Below are positions 15,832 through 24,651 of a stretch of 64,000 bases of DNA, piece by piece. A program made the position numbers and the translations under genes. How positions within the stretch are numbered: position 1 is the first letter of the stretch; every line of letters starts with the position of its first letter. This DNA is from Sphingobium sp. EP60837 (GTDB taxonomy: Bacteria; Pseudomonadota; Alphaproteobacteria; Sphingomonadales; Sphingomonadaceae): positions 550,001-614,000 of the forward strand of contig NZ_CP015987.1 in NCBI RefSeq assembly GCF_001658005.1, given 5' to 3'. Under the pieces are notes generated by a model, which ran no database searches, had not been told where the DNA came from, and saw only the letters and a list, made by a program, of their open reading frames with translations.

Positions 15832-17911
15832 GCCCACATCTTCGGGCCTGCGGGTCCTTGTCAGTGCACCCTATGGCAGCGACGCGGAAAGCGCCGCCCA
15901 GCTGCTGCGCGGCGAAGGGCAGCGCGTCCTTGTCTGCCCCACTTTGCACGACATAGCCGAAGCGATCGACGAACAGGCGGGCGTCGTGCTGGTCACCGAA
16001 GAGGCGCTGTTCGCCGACCTGGGGCCGCTGCACCGCGCGCTGGAGGCGCAACCCGCCTGGTCCGACGTGCCCTTCATCCTGCTTGCAGGAAGACAGGCGG
16101 GCCGCCTGTCTTCCAGTGAGGCGGTGCGGCGGCGATTGCCTGAGAATGCCCTGAGCGTCATTTTGTTGGAACGGCCGGTCAGCGGTGAATCCTTGGTGAG
16201 CGCGGTCGCTTCGGCGATGCGCGCGCGGCAGAAGCAATTGCAGATCCGCGACCAGTTGGCCGCTCTGGATGCGGAGCGGAGCCGGCTGAATGCGCTGCTG
16301 GACAATCTGCCTGTCGGTGTCGGCTTTGTCGATCGCGACGGCAATACCCTTTTGTCCAATCCCGCCTTTCTCCGGTTTCTACCGAGCGGCGAAATACCCG
16401 CGCGCTTGCCCGATGCGGAGCAGCAGTGGGAGGGCTATGATGAAGAGGGGGGCCGCATCACCCGCGACCGCTTCGTCACCCCCCGTGCGCTCAAGGGCGA
16501 GCATGTGACGGGCGTTGAGTTTCTGCACCATCCGCCCACTGGAAAACCCGTCTGGACGCGGGTAAGCGGCGTGCCGCTGCGCGACGCCAGCGGCACGGTG
16601 ACGGGCGCCATTTCCGTGATCGTCGATATCGATGAACAAAAGCGCGGGCAGCAGGCGCTTGCGCAAGCGGCGCAGCGGCTGGAGCAGGAGGTCGATGCCC
16701 GGACGCTCGAACTGCGCGAAGCGCTCGCGCGGCTTGAAGCCGAGGCTGAAGATCGCGCGCGCGCCGAAGAGGCCCTGCGCCAGGCGCAGAAGATGGAGGC
16801 GGTGGGTCAGCTGACGGGCGGCATCGCACATGACTTCAACAATATGCTGACCGGCATTATCGGCGCGATCGACATATTGAAGCGGCGGATCGCCAACGGC
16901 CGGCTGGAGGATCTCGATCGCTTCATGGACGCAGCCAGCACTTCAGCGCAGCGCGCCGCAGCGCTGACGGCGCGGCTGTTGGCCTTCTCGCGGCGGCAGT
17001 CACTCGACAGCAAACCAACCGACATCGGCAACCTTGTCCATTCGCTGGAAGATCTGCTGCGGCGCACGATGAGTGAATCGATCGAGGTACAGATCGTATC
17101 GGCGACTTCATTGCCGCCAGCCCTGGTCGACGCTAACCAGCTGGAAAGCGCCATCATCAACCTGGCGATCAACGCCCGCGATGCGATGCCTGATGGCGGG
17201 CGTTTGACGTTGGCCTGTGAGGAACAGGAGCTGGACGCGGCCTTCTGCGTGCGCAACCTGGGCGTCACGCCGGGCCGCTATGTGGTGGTTGCGGTGTCGG
17301 ACACGGGCGTGGGTATGGATGCGGCAACCTTAGACAAGGTGTTCGACCCCTTCTTCACAACCAAGCCAATCGGCCAAGGAACCGGGCTTGGGCTGTCAAT
17401 GGTCTATGGCTTTGCAAAACAGTCGAACGGACTGGTCCGCATCCACTCGACGTTGGGCGAGGGCACATCGGTCAAGATTTTTCTGCCGGTCGCTGATGCA
17501 GAACCCGAAGAGCAAACCGCGGAAAGCGCGCCGATCCATCATGGCGACGGGCAATCGGTGCTGCTTGTGGAAGATGATGAATCCGTGCGGCTGCTGGTGC
17601 GCGACGTACTTGAAGAGCTGGGTTACAAGGCGACCGAAGCGCCCGATGGGCAGCAGGCAGTGCGCATATTGGAGGATGGGCAACGGTTCGATCTCATGAT
17701 TTCCGACGTCGGGCTGCCGGGGATGAACGGTAGGCAACTGGCGGAGATTGCGCGCGAGCATCTTCCCGATCTGCCCATCCTGTTCATCACTGGCTATGCC
17801 GAAAGCGCTGCGGTGCGTGGCGGCTTCCTGTCGAACAACATGCAGATGATTACCAAGCCGTTCCAGATCGAGATGCTCTCCGCCCGTATCCGGGAGATGC
17901 TGGAGAGCTGA
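15824..17911 (+). CDS. Hybrid sensor histidine kinase (PAS-HisKA-HATPase-REC)
   Basis: A 695-aa soluble kinase. Residues about 8-130 look like a degenerate receiver (LRVLVSAPYG, VVLVTEEALF, VPFILLAGR). A PAS domain covers about 150-270 (LDNLPVGVGFVDRDGNTLLS), then a coiled coil. The phosphoacceptor box GGIAHDFNNML has His336. The ATPase N, G1 and G2 boxes are NLAINARDAMPDGG, SDTGVGMD and GQGTGLGLSMV. A C-terminal receiver (SVLLVEDDESVRLL) carries the phosphorylatable Asp628 in ISDVGLPGMNG. No membrane segment is seen, so input is cytoplasmic, probably through the KaiC-like partner with which it overlaps. Confidence 0.93.
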   Translation: MHKPTSSGLRVLVSAPYGSDAESAAQLLRGEGQRVLVCPTLHDIAEAIDEQAGVVLVTEEALFADLGPLHRALEAQPAWSDVPFILLAGRQAGRLSSSEAVRRRLPENALSVILLERPVSGESLVSAVASAMRARQKQLQIRDQLAALDAERSRLNALLDNLPVGVGFVDRDGNTLLSNPAFLRFLPSGEIPARLPDAEQQWEGYDEEGGRITRDRFVTPRALKGEHVTGVEFLHHPPTGKPVWTRVSGVPLRDASGTVTGAISVIVDIDEQKRGQQALAQAAQRLEQEVDARTLELREALARLEAEAEDRARAEEALRQAQKMEAVGQLTGGIAHDFNNMLTGIIGAIDILKRRIANGRLEDLDRFMDAASTSAQRAAALTARLLAFSRRQSLDSKPTDIGNLVHSLEDLLRRTMSESIEVQIVSATSLPPALVDANQLESAIINLAINARDAMPDGGRLTLACEEQELDAAFCVRNLGVTPGRYVVVAVSDTGVGMDAATLDKVFDPFFTTKPIGQGTGLGLSMVYGFAKQSNGLVRIHSTLGEGTSVKIFLPVADAEPEEQTAESAPIHHGDGQSVLLVEDDESVRLLVRDVLEELGYKATEAPDGQQAVRILEDGQRFDLMISDVGLPGMNGRQLAEIAREHLPDLPILFITGYAESAAVRGGFLSNNMQMITKPFQIEMLSARIREMLES

Positions 17912-17976
17912 GACTTTGCGACATCTTTCCTGCGACCAACTGCGCGCTGGGACGTTAACAGGCTAAGGAGCAGGAT

Positions 17977-18348
17977 ATGGCCGTCACTGGATGGAAACTG
18001 GATGAGACGGAGCGTCCCGGTTTATTGGAGCAGATCCCGCCGCTTTGGCCCGATGTCATCGCCGATCATATCACGCTGGACGCCAATGCGGCCGCGGACG
18101 ACCCACCTCCGCCAGCTGAGTCGGCCGAGATCATTGGCAGCATCAGCGATGGCGAGGGACTGCAAGCGTTGATCGTCGCGGTAGGCGGCGTTACTGGCCG
18201 GCCCGATGGCGGCACCTATCACATCACCTGGTCGCTTGACCGCAGCAGGGGCCGGGAGGCGGTGCAGAGCAATGAGGTGATCGCTGATCTGGGATGGCGG
18301 CGATTGCCCGAGCCGGTGCCGATCCGCATCATTCCCGCCCGGTTCTAG
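17977..18348 (+). CDS. Hypothetical protein
   Basis: A 123-aa protein with AAGGAG six to seven bases before its ATG. Visible parts are an acidic N-terminal half rich in Pro (DDPPPPAESAE) and a beta-rich C-terminal half (ALIVAVGGVTGRPDGGTYHI, TWSLDRSRGREAVQSNEV). No family, signal peptide or membrane segment is recognised. It lies between the histidine kinase and the erythromycin-esterase homologue on the same strand. Confidence 0.7.
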   Translation: MAVTGWKLDETERPGLLEQIPPLWPDVIADHITLDANAAADDPPPPAESAEIIGSISDGEGLQALIVAVGGVTGRPDGGTYHITWSLDRSRGREAVQSNEVIADLGWRRLPEPVPIRIIPARF

Positions 18349-18405
18349 ACTATGCGGCTGTTCCTGCTGGGCGAGCGGGTGCGAGCCGAAGTAAAGGACT
18401 GAGAG

Positions 18406-19722
18406 ATGAAGGATGCTGCTTCACTCCTGCCGATGATCGCAGTGGCCGCTGAACCGCTTCCGGACTTCAGCGACCCGGCTTTCGGGGCGCTGTTCGATCG
18501 CTTTGCGGATCGGCGCGTCGTGCTGCTGGGCGAGGCGAGCCATGGAACAAGTGAATTCTATCAGGCTCGCGCTGCCATCACCCGACATCTGATCGCCCAT
18601 CATGGGTTCACGATCGTCGGGGTCGAAGCGGATTGGCCCGACGCGGCACGGGTCGATCATTATGTCCGTCATCGGGCGGGCGAGAGGGGAGGGACGGAGA
18701 AACCTTTCCAGCGCTTCCCGACCTGGATGTGGCGCAACACCGACATACAGGCGCTGATCCACTGGATGCACGACCATAATGGTAGGATTGCGGCGATCGA
18801 GGAGCGAGCCGGTTTTTACGGGCTCGACATTTACAATATGTCCGGGTCGATTGGAGCGGTGCTGGACTATCTTGACCGGGTCGATCCAGAAGCAGCAGCG
18901 GTGGCGCGCGAACGCTATGGCTGCCTGACCCCTTGGCAGAGTGATCCGGCCACTTACGGCCGCGCGGCGCTATCGCGCGGCTATGCCCAATGCGAGGCAG
19001 CGGTGATCGAACAATGCCAGTCCTTGCTGCGCAAGGAGCTGGATTATGCGCAGAAGGGCGGCGATGATTTCTTGGACGCGGCGCAAAATGCGCGGCTGAT
19101 CGCGTCGGCCGAACGCTATTACCGGATTATGTATTATGGCGGCGCGGAAAGCTGGAACTTGCGCGACACCCATATGTTCGAGACGCTCGAAAATCTGCTG
19201 GAGGCCAAGGGGCCGGACGCGAAGGCGATCGTCTGGGCGCATAATAGCCATATCGGCGACGCGCGTCATACCGACATGGGCGCAACGCGGGACGAACTCA
19301 ACATCGGCCAGTTGTGCCGGGAGCGTTTCGGCTCGGGCGTTGCGTTGATTGGCTTTGGCACCCATGGAGGCACGGTAGCGGCGGCCACCGACTGGGACGG
19401 CGATATGGAAGTGAAGCGGGTCAATCCCTCGCGAGCTGACAGCTATGAACGACTATTCCATGACAGCGGACTGTCGCGCTTTTTGTTGGACCTGACACCC
19501 GGTCGTCATGAGATGTTGCGCCGCAGCCTGTCCGAGCCGCGCCTCGAGCGGTTCATCGGCGTCATCTACCGGCCCGAAACCGAGCTTTGGAGCCATTATA
19601 GCCAAGCCAATATCGCTGAGCAGTTCGATGCTTTCGTCTGGTTCGACGAGACACGTGCGGTAACCCCGCTGGGGCCGGAGCATCATCGCGGCGTGCCGGA
19701 AACCTATCCCTTTGGAGAGTGA
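18406..19722 (+). CDS. Erythromycin esterase family protein
   Basis: A 438-aa member of the EreA/EreB-like superfamily. Conserved blocks are VVLLGEASHGTSEFYQARAA (about 45-64; active-site Glu-His), VGVEADWPDAARVDHYVRH, and AIVWAHNSHIGDARHTDMG with its conserved His. Ere enzymes open the macrolide lactone, but most chromosomal or stress-locus homologues have no shown drug role, so resistance should not be assumed. Start has AAAGGA upstream. It converges on the small gene ending at 19733. Confidence 0.9.
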   Translation: MKDAASLLPMIAVAAEPLPDFSDPAFGALFDRFADRRVVLLGEASHGTSEFYQARAAITRHLIAHHGFTIVGVEADWPDAARVDHYVRHRAGERGGTEKPFQRFPTWMWRNTDIQALIHWMHDHNGRIAAIEERAGFYGLDIYNMSGSIGAVLDYLDRVDPEAAAVARERYGCLTPWQSDPATYGRAALSRGYAQCEAAVIEQCQSLLRKELDYAQKGGDDFLDAAQNARLIASAERYYRIMYYGGAESWNLRDTHMFETLENLLEAKGPDAKAIVWAHNSHIGDARHTDMGATRDELNIGQLCRERFGSGVALIGFGTHGGTVAAATDWDGDMEVKRVNPSRADSYERLFHDSGLSRFLLDLTPGRHEMLRRSLSEPRLERFIGVIYRPETELWSHYSQANIAEQFDAFVWFDETRAVTPLGPEHHRGVPETYPFGE

Positions 19723-19732
19723 TAGAGGCCAT

Positions 19733-19924
19733 TTAGTAGTTCGACTGGCCTTGATAATTTTCGGCGACGTTATTCCCTGCTTCCTGATTTTCCTGCAGCT
19801 CTTCCCCATGCCAGATGTTGCGGGCGAAGAAGATGATCAGGATGATCGCGGCGATTACCAGAAGGACCAGCACGGCCGCCTTCCCTGGCTTGCGGGGCGG
19901 CGGCGGCGGTTCGGCGCGGTTCAT
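19733..19924 (-). CDS. Small single-pass membrane protein
   Basis: A 63-aa product with a Pro-rich cytoplasmic-type N-terminus (RAEPPPPPRKPGK), one strong transmembrane helix (AAVLVLLVIAAIILIIFFA) and an acidic/Asn tail. It starts 6 bases after the DUF3606 gene stop and is the last gene of a three-gene operon beginning at 20669. No family recognised. Confidence 0.7.
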   Translation of the reverse strand: MNRAEPPPPPRKPGKAAVLVLLVIAAIILIIFFARNIWHGEELQENQEAGNNVAENYQGQSNY

Positions 19925-19930
19925 AAGTAG

Positions 19931-20137
19931 TCAGCGGTTCCGGTCGAGATAATCGGCCACGGCGTTGACGTTGTGACCAACCCGTTCGACCGCATCCTCA
20001 AGCAATTGCCGGGAAGTCTGGAAGCGCTGCGACCAATATTGCACTTCCAGATCTGATTTGATCGACACATGTTTGAGGTCGCGGGGTACGGGTGGCGCCC
20101 GGTCGTCAAGCCGCGGTTGTATGTTCAAACTGGTCAT
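19931..20137 (-). CDS. DUF3606-like small protein
   Basis: A 68-aa protein. ATG 20137 is supported by AGGAA eight bases upstream. The sequence DLEVQYWSQRF, then LLEDAVERVGHNVNAVADYL, matches the DUF3606 pattern: a conserved tryptophan, a helix, then VGxxxxxVxxYL. These are small stress-associated proteins of unknown role. It sits 22 bases after the DUF4142 gene. Confidence 0.75.
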   Translation of the reverse strand: MTSLNIQPRLDDRAPPVPRDLKHVSIKSDLEVQYWSQRFQTSRQLLEDAVERVGHNVNAVADYLDRNR

Positions 20138-20159
20138 GGCGGTTAGTTCCTGCGCTGTA

Positions 20160-20669
20160 TCAGTCCTTATGCTTCGCACTGTCATGTGTGCCGCCGCTGT
20201 CCAGCATCTGGAGGTGATGTTGGACGACCGGCACGATCTGAGCGGCGGCCGCCTTTAGCGGCGCAGCGGAGCCGGTCGAGGCATAGCCCTGATGCAGGGC
20301 CAGTGCTTCCTTATGGGCTGCCTTTTGCTGCTGCCAATAAAGCTGGTCGCGGCCCTTGCCGCTTGCGTCGGTCAGCGCTGCGATCTTGCTCTTCTGGTCA
20401 GCGCTCATCTGCGGGGGAGCAGCCTTGACCCCTGCCTTGAGAGCTGCGGCCTTGACCATGGCGGTGCTCTTGGCGTGGTCGCGCACCATCATTGTGGCGA
20501 AGGAGCGAACCTTGGCATCCTTTGTCGTGCGCAGGACAAGCTTGCTGGAAGTCTGCTCGAAAAGGTCCCCCGCGCCAGCTGTGGCCACGTAGGTCGACGG
20601 GGTTTGGGCATAGGCCGCAATGGGCACGGCAGCAAGCAAGGATGCAATGATCAGCGATGTTTTGGGCAT
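20160..20669 (-). CDS. DUF4142 secreted protein
   Basis: A 169-aa periplasmic helical protein. The signal peptide MPKTSLIIASLLAAVPIAAY is followed by AQ. The DUF4142 core is visible: YVATAGAGDLFEQTSSKLVL, RSFATMMVRDHAKSTAMV (the conserved M-DH), then a terminal HHLQML. This ferritin-like fold family is common in stress loci. ATG 20669 is preferred because GAGAGGAG lies six bases upstream; the adjacent ATG 20672 is possible. Confidence 0.88.
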   Translation of the reverse strand: MPKTSLIIASLLAAVPIAAYAQTPSTYVATAGAGDLFEQTSSKLVLRTTKDAKVRSFATMMVRDHAKSTAMVKAAALKAGVKAAPPQMSADQKSKIAALTDASGKGRDQLYWQQQKAAHKEALALHQGYASTGSAAPLKAAAAQIVPVVQHHLQMLDSGGTHDSAKHKD

Positions 20670-20691
20670 CATGAACTCCTCTCGGCGGTAG

Positions 20692-20716
20692 AGCGAGTTA
20701 CGGGAAATGATGTTCC
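20692..20716 (-). promoter_or_regulatory. Possible EcfG-type promoter before the DUF4142 operon
   Basis: On the minus strand GGAAC (20716-20712), 16 bases, then CGCT (20695-20692), one mismatch to CGTT. It is 22 bases upstream of the DUF4142 start. Confidence 0.45.
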
Positions 20717-20788
20717 AGAGGCTGCGAGGAAAGTTCATAACCTGCATTATTGACCGCCGGATTCATTGCAAGCTTGCCCATTGGCGCA

Positions 20789-20813
20789 GGAACCAGAGCA
20801 GGGCCTCATCGGT
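20789..20813 (+). promoter_or_regulatory. Possible EcfG-type promoter before katE
   Basis: GGAAC (20789-20793), a 16-base spacer and CGGT (20810-20813), one mismatch to CGTT, 61 bases before the katE ATG. Confidence 0.45.
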
Positions 20814-20874
20814 CTGGGCAGGGAGAGGGGAAGCCTTCCCCGCGCTGAAACCATCTGCATCAGGAGAGCTTCGC

Positions 20875-23049
20875 ATGGCCCGGAAGATCGGTGAGGACAA
20901 GGGTGCCAAAAGTGCTGCCCGCGAATTCGAGACCCAAACAGGCGCCGGGGGCGAACTGCATCAAATCGCGGGATCGTCGGGCGATGTCCTAACGACGCAG
21001 CAAGGGGTACCGATCGCCGACGACCAGAACAGCCTGCGGGTGGGAGAGCGCGGCCCGACGCTGCTGGAGGATTTCCACTTTCGCGAGAAAATCTTCCATT
21101 TTGACCATGAACGTATTCCGGAGCGTGTCGTGCATGCCCGCGGCTTTGGCGTGCACGGCACCTTCACCCTGAACGAGAGTCTGGAGGAGTTCACGACCGC
21201 TAAGGTGCTGACCGAAGTCGGCGAGAAGACGCCGATGTTCGTGCGCTTTTCGACGGTGGTCGGCAACAAGGGGTCCTTTGATCTCGCCCGCGATGTGCGT
21301 GGGTTCGCCGCCAAATTCTATACCAAGGAAGGCAATTGGGACATTGTCGCCAACAATATCCCGGTCTTCTTCATCCAAGATGCGATCAAATTTCCCGATC
21401 TGGTTCATGCCGCCAAGCAGACGCCTGATCGCGGTTTTCCCCAGGCGCAGACCGCCCATGACAATTTCTGGGACTTCATCAGCCTGACGCCGGAATCAAT
21501 GCATATGATCATGTGGGTCATGTCCGACCGGGCTATCCCGCGGTCCTTCCGCTTCATGGAAGGGTTTGGCGTCCACAGTTTCCGCCTGATCAACGCTGAA
21601 GGGAAGGGCAGCTTCGTCAAATTCCATTTCAAGCCTAAGCAGGGTCTGCAGTCGGTGATGTGGAACGAGGCGCTTAAGATCAACGGCGCGGACCCTGATT
21701 TCCACCGCCGCGACCTGTGGGATGCGATTGATCTCGGCAGCCCGCCTGAATGGGACTTTGGCGTGCAGATTTTCGACGATGATTTCGCCGACCAGTTCGA
21801 GTTCGACGTGTTGGACCCGACCAAGATCATTCCCGAGGAGCAAGTGCCGGTGCGCCTCATCGGCAGCTTCGTCTTAGATGCGCGGGTCGAAAATTTCTTC
21901 GCCGAAACCGAACAGGTGGCTTTCTGCACGCAAAATGTCGTGCCGGGGATCGGATTTTCTAATGATCCGCTGCTTCAGGGCCGCAATTTCTCCTATCTTG
22001 ACACGCAGCTGAAGCGGCTTGGATCGCCCAACTTCACGCACATTCCGATCAACGCCCCCCGTGGCTGCCCAGTGCATAATTTTCAGCAGGACGGCCATAT
22101 GGCGATGAGCAATCCCAAGGGCCGGGTGAATTACGAGCCCAATAGCTGGGGCGGCCCGCGTGAGTCTCCCGATCGCGGCTATCGCCATTTCGCGGCAGGC
22201 GAAGCAGGACCAAAGCTGCAGATCCGCTCGCCCAGCTTCAACGATCATTACAGCCAGGCGCGGCAATTCTTCATCAGCCAGACGCCGATCGAACAGAAGC
22301 ATATCGGCGATGCCTTGGTGTTCGAGCTGTCGAAATGCGAGCGCATCGACATAAGGCAGAAGATGGTCGCGCATCTGCGCAATATCGACGAAAAGCTGGC
22401 GACGGTGGTCGCAGGCGGCCTGGGCCTGTCCAAACTACCTGATCCCGCCCCGGCCGCCGCCGCGCCGCGAACCGACCTGCCGCCCTCGGAGGCGCTCAGC
22501 ATCGTCCGCAACGGCCCGGAAAGTTTCGCTGGCCGCAAGCTCGGCATATTGGTCAGCGATGGCGCGCCGGTCGCGTTGGTGAAGGCGCTGACCCAGGAGG
22601 TGAAGCAGCTTGGCGCCGTCTATGAAATCATCGCGCCGAAAATCGCGGGCGCGGTGCTAGACGATGGCACTTTAGTCGAAGGGAAGCAGAAGATCGATGG
22701 CGGCCCTTCGGTTCTTTACGACGCCGTCGCTCTCATCCTCTCCTCTGATGGCGCAGCGCAGTTGGCGCAGGACAAGGCGGCCAAGGATTTCGTCAGCGAC
22801 GCTTACGCCCATTGCAAGTTCATTGCCTATGTCGATGACGCGCTGCCGCTGATTGATCGTGCGGGGGTCAGCGAAGCTGACATGGACGAAGGGTTGGTGC
22901 GGTTGGAAGGACCAGAAGATGTCACCCCTTTCCTCGCGCTCTGCGGGCAACTGCGGCTGTGGGATCGGGAGTTCAAGGTGGACCTGGACGCTGCAGGATT
23001 CCTCGCCAGCCAGAAGAACGGGTCGACTGATCAGGATCAGGAAAAGTAA
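20875..23049 (+). CDS. katE: Large-subunit monofunctional catalase
   Basis: A 724-aa heme catalase of the HPII (clade 2) type, converting hydrogen peroxide to water and oxygen. ATG 20875 has AGGAGA upstream; the frame extends to 20707 without support. The catalytic His87 is in [14 protein letters not shown] and the heme-ligand tyrosine region is [18 protein letters not shown]. From about residue 540 a class-I glutamine-amidotransferase/DJ-1-like domain follows ([20 protein letters not shown]), diagnostic of the large subunit class. It is divergent from the DUF4142 operon. Confidence 0.96.
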   Translation: MARKIGEDKGAKSAAREFETQTGAGGELHQIAGSSGDVLTTQQGVPIADDQNSLRVGERGPTLLEDFHFREKIFHFDHERIPERVVHARGFGVHGTFTLNESLEEFTTAKVLTEVGEKTPMFVRFSTVVGNKGSFDLARDVRGFAAKFYTKEGNWDIVANNIPVFFIQDAIKFPDLVHAAKQTPDRGFPQAQTAHDNFWDFISLTPESMHMIMWVMSDRAIPRSFRFMEGFGVHSFRLINAEGKGSFVKFHFKPKQGLQSVMWNEALKINGADPDFHRRDLWDAIDLGSPPEWDFGVQIFDDDFADQFEFDVLDPTKIIPEEQVPVRLIGSFVLDARVENFFAETEQVAFCTQNVVPGIGFSNDPLLQGRNFSYLDTQLKRLGSPNFTHIPINAPRGCPVHNFQQDGHMAMSNPKGRVNYEPNSWGGPRESPDRGYRHFAAGEAGPKLQIRSPSFNDHYSQARQFFISQTPIEQKHIGDALVFELSKCERIDIRQKMVAHLRNIDEKLATVVAGGLGLSKLPDPAPAAAAPRTDLPPSEALSIVRNGPESFAGRKLGILVSDGAPVALVKALTQEVKQLGAVYEIIAPKIAGAVLDDGTLVEGKQKIDGGPSVLYDAVALILSSDGAAQLAQDKAAKDFVSDAYAHCKFIAYVDDALPLIDRAGVSEADMDEGLVRLEGPEDVTPFLALCGQLRLWDREFKVDLDAAGFLASQKNGSTDQDQEK

Positions 23050-23188
23050 AGCTAAAATTAACGGCGGACCATTTTGTCGATGAAGACGCTCATTTCATCG
23101 TAAGTTTAATAAGTTGTCCAACATGGATAAAGTCCCGCTTAAGTAGGTTGGGTATGTTGTTGAAGGGGGCTTAAACAGGGAATCGTCC

Positions 23189-23827
23189 ATGTTAGGCCAG
23201 TTTGCTGCAAGCGAAACGCATTGCCATTTTCGCCCGCACCAGTTTCTGGCTCGGGAGGATGAACAGCCCGACGCGATCTATCGGATCGATGAGGGCTGGG
23301 CCTGCCGTTACAGGCTGTTGCCGGACGGGCGCAGGCAGATCACCGGCCTGTTTCTGCCGGGAGACATTTGCGAGCCGCATTGGGCACTGGGCAAGCGGCC
23401 TTCGCAGCCGATCGTAGCCCTTACTAACGTGAGGGCTACCAATCTGCCCTCGAGCCCTCATGGTGTCCTGCCAGCGGAAAGCCAGCAAGCCTGTTGGAAA
23501 GGCCTGGCGGACATGATCGAGCGACAGACCAATTGGTTGGTGACGCTGGGACGCAAGACCGCGATAGAACGGCTGGCCCATCTTCTGTTGGAGTTGTTCG
23601 AACGGATGCGCTCGTCGGGCCTCAGTTATGGGCAGCAATGCGCCATGCCGCTGACGCAGATGGAGATTGCTGACATGACAGGCCTGACGCCTGTGCATGT
23701 CAACCGTACGCTGCAGACGATGCGGCAGCGGGGGCTGGTGGAGTTGCAGTCCAAATGGCTGCGCATCCCGGATCTGGCGGCGCTACGGGATGCGGCGGCG
23801 CTCACGAGCAATGAGGTTTTGGCTTAA
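23189..23827 (+). CDS. Crp/Fnr-family transcription regulator
   Basis: A 212-aa regulator. The N-terminal cupin-like effector domain has DAIYRIDEGWACRYRLLPDG and RRQITGLFLPGDICEPHW. The C-terminal winged helix has PLTQMEIADMTGLTPVHVNR and TLQTMRQRGLVEL. There is no FNR cysteine set for an Fe-S cluster and no clear cAMP-binding GELAL-RxA signature, so the ligand is unknown. It follows katE on the same strand by 139 bases. Confidence 0.9.
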   Translation: MLGQFAASETHCHFRPHQFLAREDEQPDAIYRIDEGWACRYRLLPDGRRQITGLFLPGDICEPHWALGKRPSQPIVALTNVRATNLPSSPHGVLPAESQQACWKGLADMIERQTNWLVTLGRKTAIERLAHLLLELFERMRSSGLSYGQQCAMPLTQMEIADMTGLTPVHVNRTLQTMRQRGLVELQSKWLRIPDLAALRDAAALTSNEVLA

Positions 23828-23870
23828 GGTCTGCGCTAAGACGGGCAATAATTCCCAGTTCGCCCGAACG

Positions 23871-23890
23871 GAGGGCTGCCAGCCCTCTTT
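23871..23890. terminator. Bidirectional hairpin terminator
   Basis: GAGGGCT, a GCC loop and AGCCCTC, followed by TTT, between the converging Crp/Fnr and hydrophilic-protein genes. Confidence 0.7.
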
Positions 23891-23901
23891 ACAAATCGTC
23901 T

Positions 23902-24138
23902 TCAGGGTTTTTGCGCACCTTCATGATCGGACTGTGTGCCTGTGTCTGGTTGCACCTTGTCCTGCTTTGTCACGCGCGTGGGTCCAGGATGGCCGCCTCG
24001 CGCAGTCTTTTCCTCGTCGCGTGAGCCGATGTCGCGTGCGGTGTTGCCGCCTGCCGCGCCGCCCTGACCGGGTGCGGCCGGATCGTCATGCAGGTCGCTG
24101 TCGTCGCGGCCTTCACTGCGATTTTGGTTCTCGATCAT
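23902..24138 (-). CDS. Small hydrophilic disordered protein
   Basis: A 78-aa product from ATG 24138 (GGCAGGA upstream), rich in Asp, Gly, Arg and Gln (MIENQNRSEGRDDSDLHDDP, later GGNTARDIGSRDEEKTARGG). It has no hydrophobic core and is probably intrinsically disordered. It is the last gene of the hemerythrin operon and overlaps the previous gene by 26 bases. Confidence 0.6.
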   Translation of the reverse strand: MIENQNRSEGRDDSDLHDDPAAPGQGGAAGGNTARDIGSRDEEKTARGGHPGPTRVTKQDKVQPDTGTQSDHEGAQKP

Positions 24139-24379
24139 CGTCCTGCCCTTGCTGTGCGTTCCCGCCCGAGACGGGATCGCTGTCAAAATCTTCGGGATTT
24201 CCGCCTCCGCCCGCACCAGCGCCGCTTCCCTCCACCACGCCTGACCCAGGGCGCGCGCGGTGTCCGCGATTATCCTCCCGGCCGGTTGAGATAGGGAGTG
24301 GCTTGTCCGCTCGGATATCGGCGTCCTGATCGCCCTGGTAGATGGGGGGCAAGTCGCGAACTCGCTTGTCTTTAGTCAT
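24113..24379 (-). CDS. Small hydrophilic disordered protein
   Basis: An 88-aa product beginning MTKDKRVRDLPPIYQGDQDA, later Gly-rich (GSGVVEGSGAGAGGGGNPED) and acidic. Its ATG overlaps the preceding gene's stop (ATGACTAA, 8 bases), suggesting coupled translation. No family recognised. Confidence 0.6.
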   Translation of the reverse strand: MTKDKRVRDLPPIYQGDQDADIRADKPLPISTGREDNRGHRARPGSGVVEGSGAGAGGGGNPEDFDSDPVSGGNAQQGQDDDREPKSQ

Positions 24380-24632
24380 CGGCGCGGCGCGACTTTTCTC
24401 CTGCGCCCTCCTGCCCTGCACGGCTGTCATCCTCTTCGCCGCGGCGGGTCATGGTTTCAGGATTGTAGTTGGAGGGGATGGACCCGCCGCTGCGCGGGTC
24501 GCGCTCGGGCTCGCGGTCGAGCGTCGCGCTGGGACGGCGGGCGGCGCCCGGAGGCTGGTTCTCCGTCGAAATATTGGGATTGCGCGTCTGCTGCGTAGGC
24601 ACGTTGCGCTTGCTTCGGGTTGGGTCTGTCAT
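24372..24632 (-). CDS. Small hydrophilic disordered protein
   Basis: An 86-aa basic, Pro/Arg/Asn-rich protein (MTDPTRSKRNVPTQQTRNPN). AGGAG lies nine bases before the ATG. It follows the hemerythrin gene by 19 bases. Three consecutive proteins of this sort behind a stress promoter suggest desiccation- or osmotic-type protectants, but that is inference from composition only. Confidence 0.65.
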   Translation of the reverse strand: MTDPTRSKRNVPTQQTRNPNISTENQPPGAARRPSATLDREPERDPRSGGSIPSNYNPETMTRRGEEDDSRAGQEGAGEKSRRADD

Positions 24633-24651
24633 ATCGCTTCTCCTGGAGCGC

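Noticed and set aside
14329..17911. A full circadian clock system
   Set aside because: KaiA and KaiB are absent; KaiC-like ATPases are widespread in non-clock signalling.
18352..18402. A 16-codon frame just before the erythromycin-esterase homologue
   Set aside because: Too short, with no ribosome site or conserved leader-peptide features.
18406..19722. Macrolide resistance gene
   Set aside because: Only superfamily motifs are visible and the context is stress genes; drug inactivation cannot be claimed.
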